Part shown: in pieces, positions 13,101 to 23,629 of the stretch
How the letters are laid out: the number at the start of each line of letters is the position of its first letter
Numbering within the stretch: position 1 is the first letter of the stretch
DNA from: Antedon mediterranea
Lineage: Eukaryota > Echinodermata > Crinoidea > Comatulida > Antedonidae
Reading direction: 5' to 3'
Length of the DNA stretch: 64,000 nt
Assembly (NCBI RefSeq): GCF_964355755.1
Contig: NC_092673.1
Span: 7,195,001 to 7,259,000 of the forward strand
Translations under genes and position numbers: made by a program
The notes under the pieces: model-generated
Told to the model about the DNA's origin: nothing
The model's input: only the letters and a program-made list of their open reading frames with translations
Database searches by the model: none

Positions 13101-16100
13101 CCATATGGAAAGAAAGCAGGTACGGATGCATCTAAAGTCCAGTATGCACCTCCATATGTTTTCAGTACAAATATATATATGCATATATACATATCATTTA
13201 TAAATCAGCAAAAGATAAGGTACCATCATTTAAAATTTATTTGTTTTATCTTTATACTGGATTACACAATCAGGTAAAAGAAAACCTGTTTTGCATTTTG
13301 GTCCTTTTTTACTTTTAGATACAAAATAAATCGGCGAAGGGGGAGAGATTTTTAGTTTTGTAGAAAAAAATGAGATCGATATCTAGCTTTAAATGTAGCA
13401 ATTGTTAGAGAATATTTAATTTCATTTGGTAGTTTATTGCATATTTGATATATAATATAAATTATCAGAAGCAGAGTTTTATAAAATAATATTGGATTAA
13501 AATTACTATAATTGTTGGCATTGGTTTTTTAAATATAGAAATACTAGATACGCCTAAACAAGTTAGTGACTCATATTACCACTTATATTGTAATTTTAAC
13601 CCACTCTAAAAACGAAATAAAAGTAATTGAATCAAGGTGAATTACAACAAGCTTTAAAATCCCACGAAAAAAAGGATAACAAAAGTACAATATTTCGATT
13701 AAATGTCTGTTCTTATAAAAATAATACAAGTTTTACATTTTATTTATTTTTTTTCAAAACAGCTGTGTGGGTACAGTACAGTTAGAAATAAAACACAGAG
13801 ATAAAAGGTGTGGTCCCATTCAGATTATACCACTCTTGTCAAAAGCTTTTCTAAGCTTTTCGAAAGTTGATTATCTGCCTACTACAGTACTATCAGTTAA
13901 TCACATCCCGATGATTGTGTGCGACTACAATACTCCACGAACAACAGCACTTAACCCGCAATGCGTGTTATTTTCCTTTTATTATTATTCCTTTCCTTGC
14001 TTTTGTTAAAATCAGTGATTGCAGCATACGAGTATTCACGAGGAAAGATTTGTTAAATTTACAGTTTTTAATAATAGCTGAAATCGCTTAATTACGGTAT
14101 ACCTTGGAGAAATAAAGTTAGGACTTATTTGTCCATTGGTTATACCGAGATACCATGGAGAAATATAGTTAGGACTTATTTTTCCGTGGGTTTTACCGAG
14201 ATACCATGGAGAAATAAAGTTAGGACTTATTTCTCTGTGGGTATACCGAGAGAAGATAATACTTGTCCATGCATGGAGGCATTAAACTATTCATCCGTAC
14301 TCCAAATTAGACACGGTTTGCACGGGCCGGAAAACTTTGTTCCTATACCACTATCTAATTAAGCATTGCGGTTCAAATTAAGATCCAACCCCAAAGGCTA
14401 GTTACAAATTGGACATGCATTACGAGCAAGTTTATAAGCAACACACTGCTAAAAAAATATTCCAATACATTTTAGTGAGTATGTACAATAATTTTGCAAT
14501 GAGGGCAAGTTGTATGAACATAAAGAACCAAATAAGCTGCAGGAGGACGATACTAATAGAAAGGCATAAAGGCCCATTTACACTAGGGCGATAACGATCG
14601 ACGATAAATAGGTAAACATGCATTTTTCTTGGATAAAACGAAAGAAATTAGAACAGTTTTCGTTCTAGAACTATTGGATAATCATGTATGCTGTATTTGA
14701 TAAAAATAATATTTTTGAAAACTTGCCCCAAGTCTGTATATAGTTATTGTCTTTTTTTATGTTACTACTCCTTCAGTCGGAGCTTCGAATTTTACATAGA
14801 AATTTCGTTACCGGTACGTGATCACCAGTTTGTATTCATGGTTTATTGCATAACTTTAAATTTGGTTTACCAGTTATTAGCAATGGTTGTTTTACTATTC
14901 GTCGACTCGTTTCTTAAATGTTGATTTATTATCTTTCATAATTCCCGTATCGTTTTTCAAAATTATTGTTATCCCGATGTCTACAATCATATGAGTTAAC
15001 ATTCATTCATGCATGCTGAAATGTAATCATCCCTGAGCTCTACTTAATTCTATAGAAAGATCAAAATATCGTTACATTTAGTTTATTTTTCCTCTTTTTT
15101 AAAAATTTGAATTAAGAAACAATACCAATGTGATGTGGTATAATAGCAAATTCTATGAATATTTTCGTTAAAGGGTCCCTTTTTCTTTCAAGATTATAAA
15201 GATGTATCTAATAGTAGATTGGAAAAAAAATACTATTAAAATGTGAATTTACATAAGAAAAAGGACGATAAACGAAAAATATATAAACATACATTTTTCC
15301 GAAACTAGAACTTTAATATAACCATTTAATTTATACTACTATTGAAAGATTATTATTATTAAAACATGTCTTACTCTACATTAGCATATTTTGTTTTAAG
15401 TTGTATCATGCCGTTTGCTAAAACCAAGTATTCTACCGAATTGGACCAGAACTATTACTTTCCTGGTGTTCTCTGTGATTAGATCATTCCAGACATTTTG
15501 ATTAGACCATGTTGGTAATTATGATCAGAATGTTTTTTTTTGTGGAAAAAATTGTCTTACCTATAAAACCATAATAAATTCATTAATTACTCAATGGTTA
15601 TTCTACACTACATGGTTTATTTTGATTCAAGAAATCAGGTGTGTCCACTTCTAGGACAATAGACCTAGTACATGAATGCTGCGTTCTGTAAATACTCATG
15701 AAAGGTAGGCGGGTAGCCTTGAGAACCTCTCCTGACACAAATTACATCACACATACTGGACCTTGAACACGTGACGTGGGAAAATGTACCTGGGACATAA
15801 GAACATTTTACGTCAGTAAAAGAGCAGGTAGTTGATATACATGTTCGAAAAAGAGCGGGTAAAAGTTATTACTTATCTTTTACCACTTTTTAGTGCCTTT
15901 TTTTAATTGTCATTTTGGGTCTTGGTTGGAAGGACGCAACAATCTCTTCTAACATCTGTTATGAAACGAGTGTTTTTACTGCTGAATGATGACTGTTAAC
16001 ATGTTTATTATTTAGGCCTTCACTGATATAATACTTCTGGTAGGTTTTTGGCATTAGATAACTGTTATTTCTGTTGTAATTAGTACAGATTCTATTTTCT

Positions 16101-19100
16101 ATGAAAACTTTGCTTCAAATACCTTTAATGACTAAATCCACAGGAAGTACACAGGTATTTTTTTATTCACATTTTTTTTTCATGGTTTCACCATGGAGAA
16201 ATAAATTATTTCACCATGGTTTTCACACAAACATTCATAGTTTAGATAAATATTGAAATAGAGGGCGTCAAGTATCATCTTATTACCGAGAATGCTATAT
16301 AATATTACTGACATTTATTAATACGAATTATTATTATCATTTCCATTTTCAGTAATTAACCGATAAATTAGCGGGTGTCATGTACTTTTCCTAATTGGCT
16401 AATGTATGGAATTGTAAATAAAGGAAATTCTTCTAAATATTTAAACGAATTTACGATGAAACGTGTTTGGTAAAATTAGGCCTATAATATCGTCTGACTA
16501 TTAAATTGGAGAACACATAAATTAATCACTAAATAAAACATAATCGTGAAATATTTTGTACTATAAAAATATTAGAAAAAAAAAATAAAATTAATGACAC
16601 GCCAATGTGTAGCATATAACAATGATAGTAAAAGTATTATGAATCTCACGACTTTGTGTTCGCTGGATGACCCCGATCAAACAATCTTAAATTTCCTAAC
16701 CTGAAGGAAAACGTAGATCGGCAAATAAGTATTGATGTGGGTAAACGTGCTAAGAAGAGGCTGCACTTTCCTAGTGGCATGCACCCTCCATTCGGAATCA
16801 ACCTTTAGTTAACCCCGTATCGTTTACCGCAACCGCACCGTGGTGTTGCTAATAGGGCACCAGGAATAGTACACTCCGTATTAAACCACTAACAACTCAA
16901 TGTTTAAAAATAGAAAATTAATGATTTTGTTTCTATTACTATCCTCCATGACAAATGTGTTTACATATATACATATATTATATATATAACATAAATCTCT
17001 TACATTATGTGTAGAAATTTAATGAACTATTTAAAAAATAAATATAATAGAACTATAACTGTCATTATAAATAATTACGTTATGGAATGTTGTATGTAAG
17101 AACTATGCCCGAAATTGAATTATTTCGTAGTATTTAACTCGGCTCTAGAGAGGAATTATCACGAAATTTTAGATTGACATGTTAGCTAATATTTAGGTCT
17201 CCGTCCGGTTTCTCTACGGACAGTCAGACCGATCATATTGCACTGCCAGTACAGCTTCCACCACATAAACACGCTGTATACATACATACTCATTCGGTTT
17301 GTGACGAACGATATGACTGAGCTGCTACTGCGCATGCTCAGCACAAGAGGATTCAGCACGTAGTGTTTGATTTGTAAAGCACGAAGATAGGCTCTACAAT
17401 CGCTATAGTATTAAACCTACTGCGGAAGTAAACACATTTCATTTGTGGGCTAAGCATAGATAGATCAGAACACAGAGTGGCGAACTAGTGTTATTAGGCA
17501 AAATTTAGCGCTGATGATAGGCTAGCCTGCAACTATTAAGGAGTAATATAATATACTGACTTACATAGCAGTAACTTATTGTTGACATGCCTATGTTACC
17601 AGATCACTACGATACCTTCTATCCTACTCCGATGTCCCATTACGAGGAATATGGCCCAGCTGCACCTGAGTTTAACTTGGACACTATAAAAAGTGAGTAA
17701 ATTACTTAATTAATTTCAATATTAAAACGGTATAATTATCCTCCATCATTTTAAGTATTTACGTTAGTGCATATATTAATAAAACAAAATTCATTTTCAT
17801 TTTTAAATGCTAACTAACGCGCTTCTGTGTTTATATACAGAATTAAAAACAATTTAATTTTTATATCACCTGATACTAATATCATAAACTAATGTCATAA
17901 AAAGTCATATTTGTGAATTCACTTTTTTTTATTGTAAAAGCAATGACATGTGTCTCCAAAATGCTAAATGGTATTGCTTAAACTTTTTTAGTATACACCC
18001 CTCCTGAATAATAGTACAGTAGTTGTTAGATTGCAGTAGACGTAACATGGTTGCAGAGAGCTGCTCCGTAAAATAATATAGTATTATTTATTTAATGTAA
18101 AATATTTGTAATTATAAATTTAGGTATTATTTACGTAGGTTGCATTTCCATGCCTGTATATATTGTATGTATTGCAATTTTCAAAAAGTTTTAAAGTCAT
18201 TGCACTCTAAATAAACCAGAGCCAGTGAACTGCAAAACTATCACGTGGGTTTGTATTTACATTTAGGGTTTATACTCGGAAGGCATTCCTTCCCGAGCTT
18301 TATTGATGCACACCAGCTAAACCGTCGCCGAACACATTAGTCATCTCGCCTCTTACTGGCCAATGTCAGATCTTAACAAAGACAATCCTACAAGCAACTG
18401 ACCAATCAAATCGCGTTTCACATAGCCAGCTTGGACAGAAGAGAACGTGACTAAGAATCTCATTAATATGTATTATTATTAATATAGTCCTGTGCACATG
18501 CGCACAGGGATAAAATAATCACGTTCGGATTGCTGGCCACGATTCGCGATGCTGTTATCAATCCCGTCTTTTATTCAACATCGCCCTGCCATAGTTGTAC
18601 TGTTTGCGTTAAATAGTGGCTAACATACAATCGCTTTGCAAATAGAGGGGGATTTACATTGCTTCACTCTCGGACGTTTTACCCGGACTTTCGATAATTT
18701 GGACTGTAATATACGCTTTTAGGTGTATTTTATCGCTCTGAACTTATTTTCGCGATGACAAGCGAAGTAGAGTTGCAAGAACCTCGTGACTCGGGAAACT
18801 CGTCCCCGCCGGGTCAAGGTCAGTATGACTGTATAGAGGCTATCGAAGCCTATTGAAGGTGCCTGTATGGTGCTGTTTCCAGGGTATCTATTCCGGACTA
18901 AAAGCCGCTTTTAATGGGCGGTTTTCAGAAAACCGATAATATGCCTCATGTTTTCCTATATTTATCGTTTCAATCGGTGATACCCTGGGACATGTGGTAT
19001 TTGTTATGAATGTTTGTGTATTTATTATGTTTGTTTTCAAGAAGAATCCCTTTAAGTTTAGGGGGTGGTCAGTGTAGTACGTGAAGTGTGCGTGGTTAAT

Positions 19101-22100
19101 ATCCGCATACCTATATCGTAGGGCTAGTGGTAGGCATATAGTTATAGAATCGCATGTTACATTCGTTATCATATATTGTGATATTAAAAGATATCCACAA
19201 CCACGTTTACTAATGATTATCGGGATACTGTAGTGTGTGTTTGTTTTACCAAAAAAATAGGCCTAACATCATACATGACATACATTGAACTCTTTATTTT
19301 GCATACTTTTTAAATTAATACAGGTACCTTTAGTTAGTGTGAAAATATGTATATATTTTTACTGAGTCTGTTTTAGACGAATAAAGAGTCTATACTAACG
19401 TATAATTGTTAAAAAATGCAACGCCTACAATTAATCTTAAAATATAATGAGATTCCAACGTAAATTTAAATTTACCAATACAATAATAAATTAGGTACTT
19501 AAATACCCTGTAATACCGTCATACTGCACAACCGTAAACCCAACAATACAATTTTAATACATTAAAATAATACTTCTTTGCATGGCTATATAGTAGTAGG
19601 CTATAGTACTTTGGTATGTACAGGAATATGACCATCGTTGTATTATTCAAAAGATTATAATGTTTCGATTATAATAATTACGTTTTACACGGGTGGTAGC
19701 CTTTCTACTTACTATCTAACTATTTCTGATGTTCATCTGCGTGTTTCTAACAATTTATTCATACAAACACTATCTTTTAATTGTATTTAACCACATTTTA
19801 CCACATTGAATAATAATGAGTTAGGAATATGATTATCAATAAATAAATGTATGTGTGTATTTTTACTTATGAATAATCGTTATTTCATATGGTTAATTTT
19901 ATGTAATTATCATGACTACATGTCTTCAATTACTAACCGAGTGAGTTCTTAATACTTCATTTGACCCGCAGTGTTGTAAATTCTCACGCTAAGATACCCT
20001 TAACATTGTGAATAGCATCCGTTATATTGTGCACAAATCACTCCATTTTTTTTCCGTAGTTTTATTATTTGTGCCACTGGCGTCATCGATAAACCGTTGT
20101 AGGCTTTTTTGTGTAACGTTATCTTTTGAATGCGTGGCTAATAGTATGCAAAACTCGAACCCTTCCCGTGTTTGTTTTATGATAATAGCCGACCAGCTAA
20201 TTGTATAGCTTATTAGAAGTTACGTAATACATCTAGATTAAGAGCCATGCAGATTAACAGATGACAATACAGTTTATGCTGCTTATTGTCCGCGTTTAAT
20301 GCTATTATCTGCAGAGTAATATAATCGAAGCCAGGCTTTTAAGAATATTCTATACACTATTATAGAATATTTCACTATCAGAAAAGATAATATAGTGGTT
20401 TGCACGAATTATTCATAACGTTGAATACGGGTAGAGATACAATTGATTAAAGCAGACCTGGTCACGCATCACTGGTTACATTTTCCCAGCAACGACCATA
20501 GCGTTATGTTACATCATAATAAACATCTGGTGCTAGTAGTAACTATTTAATTATTATGTTGATGTGATTGATTTAAAATATTCTCTTTTTTTTTATTAAA
20601 TCATTTTAGCGCCAACATTGGGGATGGACTTCAACTTTGAGCAGAACAACGTAAAAGTAGAATTTGAAGATGAGCAGTGCCCTGTCTGTGGCGATAAGGT
20701 GTCAGGCTATCACTACGGATTGTTAACGTGTGAAAGCTGTAAAGGCTTCTTCAAACGAACGGTGCAAAACAAAAAAGTGTACACATGTATTGAGAATAGG
20801 AACTGTGCAATCGATAAAACCCAGCGAAAACGATGTCCGTATTGCAGATTTCAAAAGTGTCTGAAAGTGGGAATGAAATTAGAAGGTATATATAAAATAG
20901 AATATTTGAATAACTATTACCAAATAGCATGTAACTGCTTTGCACCTTTTCAATACCACCAAATACCTACCTAATTTCAAAAACGTTAAAACTAATATTA
21001 ATAAATAATAAAAAGAACAGACAACTGACATTATAAAACAATGTTGTCTCATATTTAAATGCATTAAATATATTAAACTTGACTTATATTTATGTGGAAA
21101 ATAGCACGCTAAGCACTAATAATAACCATTCAGGAATAAAGAAAATGGGCGGATGGTAATACTCATTGACTTCCTGCCTCTCGATGGTTTCTGGTTGCAA
21201 CGTTGCATTCACAAACCAAATTTAAAAACCGGCCATATTATTCAGGTCAAGCAGATGACATAGTTTAGAGATTTAATTTCAAATAACTGTTAAAAAAATT
21301 CTATGAAAATGGAACTAATCTCCATGTATAGGAAATACTGGTACTACAATGGTGGTGTGCGTGAGTTGTTTGCATCGGCTCGATAAATTATATAGGTCGC
21401 GTTTACAGCGACCAATATACTAAACGCTAATCCAGGGGTTTATTCTAGATTAACCAGTTATCCCCGATCACGACCAATCCCTATTCTTTATAATCTGTAA
21501 TGAATTTGCATAAAAGTATTAGATTGATGTACTGTATAGTTAAAAACTGTACGCACTGAACCGTTATACTAAATTTGTCGGTGTTTTTTTTATCCGTTAT
21601 GTTAAGAATAATGAGATACGTGTTAAACACATAATTTAAATAGGTCAGTGTTTAAAAGAGGTCATTACATTAACGATGTTATTTCAATATCTTTCAGCTG
21701 TTAGACCTGATAGAATGCGAGGTGGACGTAATAAATTTGGACCGATGTACAAGAGAGATCGTGCACAAAAACAACAATTGAAAAACAAGTTACTTGCGAC
21801 AAGGCAAGTGGTTGGACCTGATATTTCTATGGCTCTAAAGAACATCCACGCGGCGGCATCAACTAGTTTGCCTCTTTACCCTCCACAAGCCGTCGTCATT
21901 CGAGATCCTCGCAAGCCTACCCTTATGAACATTCCACAGCCAATTGCCTCTACCCCTAACGGCTACATGAATGGACAAATGCAACCTCTAAATTACACAA
22001 CAAATTCCCATTTACCGCCGACGTCTTGCAACTCACCAACCACAAGCACAAGTCCATTGGATGTGAAACCAGAACCGGACAATACACCTAAATTGATTTC

Positions 22101-23629
22101 AGAACTGTTAAAAAGTGAAACAGACCCTGCCCAACTGCAAAGTAAAGTAGCCAGTTTTATGCAGTCACAAATGGGCATGACAGCTCCTGGAGATATCTTC
22201 GGTATGACGTGTAAGCTAGCAGACCAAACACTCTTCGCATTCGTAGACTGGGCAAGAAATAGCATCTTTTTCAGAGAACTTAAGGTACGTACAAATGACA
22301 CACTGACTAATGAGAACATATTTAATAATCCCTTTATGTCCTATACGCCCTAGATGTCCTATTCCAAAACTGTAATATATAACGCTATTTTTGCGTCCTT
22401 ATTTCAAGTCCTGAAACTGGAAAGGTTACAATGAATATAAAATAAACATAAAATGTATAATTCACGTTAATTTATATTTTTCTACAGGTCGAAGACCAAA
22501 TGAAGTTATTACAGAACGCATGGAGTGAGCTTCTAATATTTGACCACATGTATAGGCAAGTGCATTACAATGGTGAAGGCATCCTTCTTGTTACTGGACA
22601 GACGATCGACCCTAAATCGTTGCCAGCTCTCCCCGTTGGAATGGAAAACGTCGCTGAACGAATTTCAAGGTTGATTATGCGAATGCAGGAGCTAAAGATC
22701 GATTATAAAGAGTTCGTCTGTATGAAGTTTATGGTCCTTTTAAATTCAGGTACGCACTACTGTAGCACACAGTAATTACTTTTAGATAAAACCACCAGAG
22801 ATTGATTGAAAACAAATCTCTATTTATTTTATGTATATTACGTTAGGGAAGGTACAGGAGATAATGAATAGAATCCTACACAATTAATGAACTGTACTGT
22901 ACTGGATATGATTTGAAAGATACGTTTTGAACAGTCGAATTATGAGAGTGAAACGGAAACTCTGCCTCCTCGTAATTCAGCTACAACTTCCCCGTTTGTG
23001 TGGTTATAGCTTTTACAAGAACGATTGAAATTATATTCAGTTTGTAATCATAAAGCATGATAAACCAAATATTAAATAAAGGCGCCTAAACGTCTAAATG
23101 GCCCAGAATTGTCTCTAAACGAATTTCCCTACCATCCAACCCAACCATGTGTAATATTATATATATGCTAAAATTACAACGTCATGTTAGTTCATTGTGC
23201 GCTTGCGGTAATAGTAGGACGCTCCTCACGTACCTCGACACAGGTTGATGGTTTCTAGGTTCAGGCGACGACACATCGATTGACTTGACCTAGGCTGGTC
23301 ATCGGTCATCGCAAATGAATCGCCCCTTTATACCTCACTTGTGAGTAAATTAATAATTATATTTCTCGATTTATCTTTCAGATGTGAACTCACTGCAAGA
23401 CAAACACATGGTTGATAGTTACCAAGATCAAATCAGTTCATCTTTGTTAGACTACACCGTTTCAAATTATTCAGGTATTCACGATAAATTTAACCAACTT
23501 CTGCGCATCCTTCCAGAAATCCGACACATAGCAACGAGGGCAGAAGACTTCCTCTACTGTAAACATCTTAGCGGAGAAGTTCCATTCAATAGTCTGCTTA
23601 TGGAAATGCTTCATAGTAAAAGGAAATGA
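4059..23629 (+). CDS. NR5A: NR5A / FTZ-F1 class orphan nuclear receptor (gene span, joined exons)
   Basis: A DNA-binding transcription factor of the SF-1/LRH-1/FTZ-F1 family, acting in the nucleus as a monomer on extended AAGGTCA sites. The core coding exons are 20610-20885, 21698-22284, 22488-22749 and 23382-23629; all junctions are GT-AG and keep frame. With first exon 17587-17692 the protein is 492 residues. In that numbering the first zinc finger uses C59, C62, C76, C79 (P-box CESCKGFF) and the second C95, C101, C111, C114. The NR5A-specific FTZ-F1 box ([16 protein letters not shown]) follows at about 135-150. The hinge has a VKPE sumoylation-type motif at K251, placed like the vertebrate hinge site. 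The ligand-binding domain runs from about 257 to the AF-2 helix LLMEML (482-487), five residues from the end. Family assignment is secure. The three alternative starts (4059, 17587, 18755) are inferred from phase and donor sites. Confidence 0.93.
4126..10222. other. Non-coding interval (putative long first intron, part 1)
   Basis: About 6 kb of AT-rich sequence with no convincing exon. It holds a 38 bp palindrome (6413-6450), a 13-base G run (9294-9306) and several TAGGCCTA words. Open frames at 7240-7470 (-) and 9580-9780 (+) match no family I know and look like chance. Confidence 0.5.
6413..6450. repeat. Near-perfect 38 bp palindrome
   Basis: Two 19-base arms (CAGGGAAAAGTGAAATTAA and its complement) meet with no spacer and one mismatch. 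It could extrude as a cruciform or be a terminal junction of a small foldback element. No function is apparent. Confidence 0.8.
10223..10401. mobile_element. PIF/Harbinger-like MITE, family A, copy 1
   Basis: A 179 bp non-coding element with inverted ends AGCGTGGTTCCCACTAG and CTAGTGGGAACCAAGCT, flanked on both sides by TTA (10220-10222 and 10402-10404). A 3 bp TWA target duplication is typical of PIF/Harbinger transposons. The interior is also largely self-complementary (ACGCAACGCAAG, CACAAGCGA). It is too short to encode anything and would be mobilised in trans. Confidence 0.8.
10730..10875. mobile_element. PIF/Harbinger-like MITE, family A, copy 2 (degraded)
   Basis: Starts AGCTTGGTTCCACTAG after TAA and shares the ACGCAACGCAAG and GACCAATCACAAGCGATG interior blocks with copy 1, only 330 bp away. 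The right end is mutated (TTCAGTGGTGTTTG), so no clean target duplication can be read. An older insertion of the same family. Confidence 0.65.
11255..11386 (+). mobile_element. Probable LINE 3' end with A-rich tail
   Basis: A T-rich stretch followed by TGAGGGTCCCAAATGCTGGATGGATCACCC and ending in a degenerate AAAATAAAGAAAATAAAAT tail, the usual look of a truncated non-LTR retrotransposon 3' UTR. No reverse transcriptase coding sequence is visible upstream. Confidence 0.4.
12416..12661 (-). pseudogene. 81-codon reading frame broken by two in-frame TGA codons
   Basis: On the minus strand, an ATG at 12661-12659 begins a frame ([12 protein letters not shown]) that runs to a TAA at 12418-12416, broken only by TGA at codons 13 and 56. 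The segments between contain two hydrophobic stretches, around residues 37-55 and 61-70 (for example [19 protein letters not shown] and GFVVAAVIL), which would suit a small two-pass membrane protein. The local GC content is raised. I do not recognise the family. The TGAs may be decayed Arg or Trp codons in a pseudogene; recoding is possible but unsupported, as no SECIS element was identified. A coincidental open frame cannot be excluded. Confidence 0.25.
12662..14099. other. Non-coding stretch
   Basis: Contains a minus-strand open frame (12703-12924) just upstream of the broken frame, ending in a composition ([18 protein letters not shown]) that looks more protein-like than its neighbours but matches nothing I know. 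It also contains a reverse-oriented LINE tail at 13225-13300. Otherwise I see nothing. Confidence 0.4.
13225..13300 (-). mobile_element. LINE 3' tail, reverse orientation
   Basis: The reverse complement reads GCAAAACAGGTTTTCTTTTA, then CCTGATTGTGTAATCCAGTA and an AAATAAA-rich tail. This closely matches the plus-strand sequence at 39696-39762, so both are 3' ends of one retrotransposon family. Confidence 0.5.
14100..14262. repeat. 51 bp tandem repeat, three copies
   Basis: Three copies of a 51 bp unit containing TACCATGGAGAAATAAAGTT and AGGACTTATTT, whose shared AGGACTTATT starts at 14120, 14171 and 14222. Because 51 is divisible by three, the array stays open in one frame (14129-14362), which explains that frame without any gene. 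Confidence 0.85.
14568..14700. mobile_element. Single arm of long-TIR MITE (family D)
   Basis: AAAGGCCCATTTACACTAGG followed by a CGATAACGATCGACGATAAA block and TTCTAGAACTAT. The same words form the inverted termini of the element at 35466-35857. Only one arm is clear here, so this is a fragment or heavily diverged copy. Confidence 0.5.
14701..17200. other. Non-coding interval upstream of NR5A exon 1b
   Basis: AT-rich sequence without a convincing exon. Around 15250-15300 a weaker resemblance to the family D MITE arm is seen. An isolated CGTGGGAAAA (Su(H)-type) word lies near 15775. Nothing else stands out. Confidence 0.45.
17329..17340 (+). promoter_or_regulatory. NRF1-like palindromic site upstream of exon 1b
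   Basis: TGCGCATGCTCA, close to the NRF1 palindrome, about 250 bp before the exon 1b ATG in a locally CpG-richer stretch. It is compatible with a TATA-less promoter. Motif evidence only. Confidence 0.3.
17587..17692 (+). CDS. NR5A: NR5A candidate first coding exon 1b
   Basis: ATG at 17587 gives 35 codons plus one base, then donor A|GTGAGT at 17693. The frame begins [20 protein letters not shown] and is rich in Tyr, Pro and acidic residues. The junction codon with the DBD exon is ACG (Thr). A second in-frame Met is at codon 3. The intron to the DBD exon would be about 2.9 kb. This is the best first-exon candidate because of its length, strong donor and composition. Confidence 0.65.
18489..18508. 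promoter_or_regulatory. Palindromic NRF1-like site upstream of exon 1c
   Basis: CCTGTGCACATGCGCACAGG: 7 bp inverted arms around an NRF1-like TGCACATGCGCA core, about 250 bp before the exon 1c ATG. CCAAT-type words (GACCAATCA, GGCCAATGT) lie in the preceding 150 bp. The layout resembles a housekeeping-type promoter; this is inferred from motifs only. Confidence 0.3.
18755..18818 (+). CDS. NR5A: NR5A candidate alternative first coding exon 1c
   Basis: ATG at 18755 gives 21 codons ([20 protein letters not shown]...) plus one base, followed by donor G|GTCAGT at 18819. The phase matches the DBD exon at 20610 (junction codon GCG, Ala), with an intron of about 1.8 kb. The resulting short Ser/Pro/Glu N-terminus is typical of nuclear receptor A/B regions. 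There is no homology evidence for this segment. Confidence 0.55.
18879..18988. repeat. 110 bp segment with 10 bp inverted ends
   Basis: CCAGGGTATC at 18879 and its exact complement GATACCCTGG at 18979 bound a short non-coding segment just downstream of exon 1c. This could be a tiny MITE or a chance hairpin; no target duplication is obvious. Confidence 0.4.
18989..20609. other. NR5A intron upstream of the DBD exon
   Basis: AT-rich intron sequence ending in a good acceptor (a T-rich tract, then TCATTTTAG). Open frames at 18888-19172 (-) and 20008-20208 (+) have no recognisable domain. Confidence 0.55.
20610..20885 (+). CDS. NR5A: NR5A DNA-binding domain exon
   Basis: A 276 bp exon entering in phase 1 after TTTTAG and leaving in phase 1 at G|GTATAT. 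It encodes a short A/B tail ([12 protein letters not shown]...) and both C4 zinc fingers, including [14 protein letters not shown], the P-box CESCKGFF and [18 protein letters not shown]. An ATG at 20624 inside the exon could be a start codon, but the acceptor and three phase-matched upstream exons argue that translation begins earlier. Confidence 0.95.
21698..22284 (+). CDS. NR5A: NR5A FTZ-F1 box, hinge and N-terminal LBD exon
   Basis: A 587 bp exon between CTTTCAG and AAG|GTACGT. It begins with the FTZ-F1 box ([20 protein letters not shown]), which extends the DNA contact, then a proline/serine/asparagine-rich hinge with VKPEPD. It then enters the ligand-binding domain ([37 protein letters not shown]). 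The reading frame continues 66 bp into the intron, which is of no consequence. Confidence 0.95.
22488..22749 (+). CDS. NR5A: NR5A ligand-binding domain exon
   Basis: A 262 bp exon after TCTACAG, phase 0 in and phase 1 out (G|GTACGC). It encodes [20 protein letters not shown] and the central helices through [13 protein letters not shown], matching the NR5A pattern. The pocket segment differs most from vertebrates. Confidence 0.93.
23382..23629 (+). CDS. NR5A: NR5A terminal coding exon with AF-2 helix
   Basis: A 248 bp exon after ATCTTTCAG, ending with TGA at 23627-23629. It encodes [19 protein letters not shown], the late LBD helices and the activation helix [11 protein letters not shown], nearly the same as the vertebrate LLIEMLHAK end. 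The protein end is therefore complete. Confidence 0.95.

Noticed and set aside
15775-15784. CGTGGGAAAA Su(H)-type word about 1.8 kb before NR5A exon 1b
   Set aside because: A single isolated site with no supporting context; such 8-mers are expected by chance in 64 kb.
18888-19172. Minus-strand frame of 94 codons after NR5A exon 1c
   Set aside because: No recognisable domain; it lies in an NR5A intron and overlaps a small inverted repeat.
20131-20208. Possible minus-strand tRNA with GGTTCGAGTTT B box
   Set aside because: No acceptable A box or acceptor stem could be found at the right spacing; treated as chance.
21993-22319. Minus-strand frame of 108 codons
   Set aside because: Antisense shadow of the NR5A hinge/LBD exon, with no independent support.
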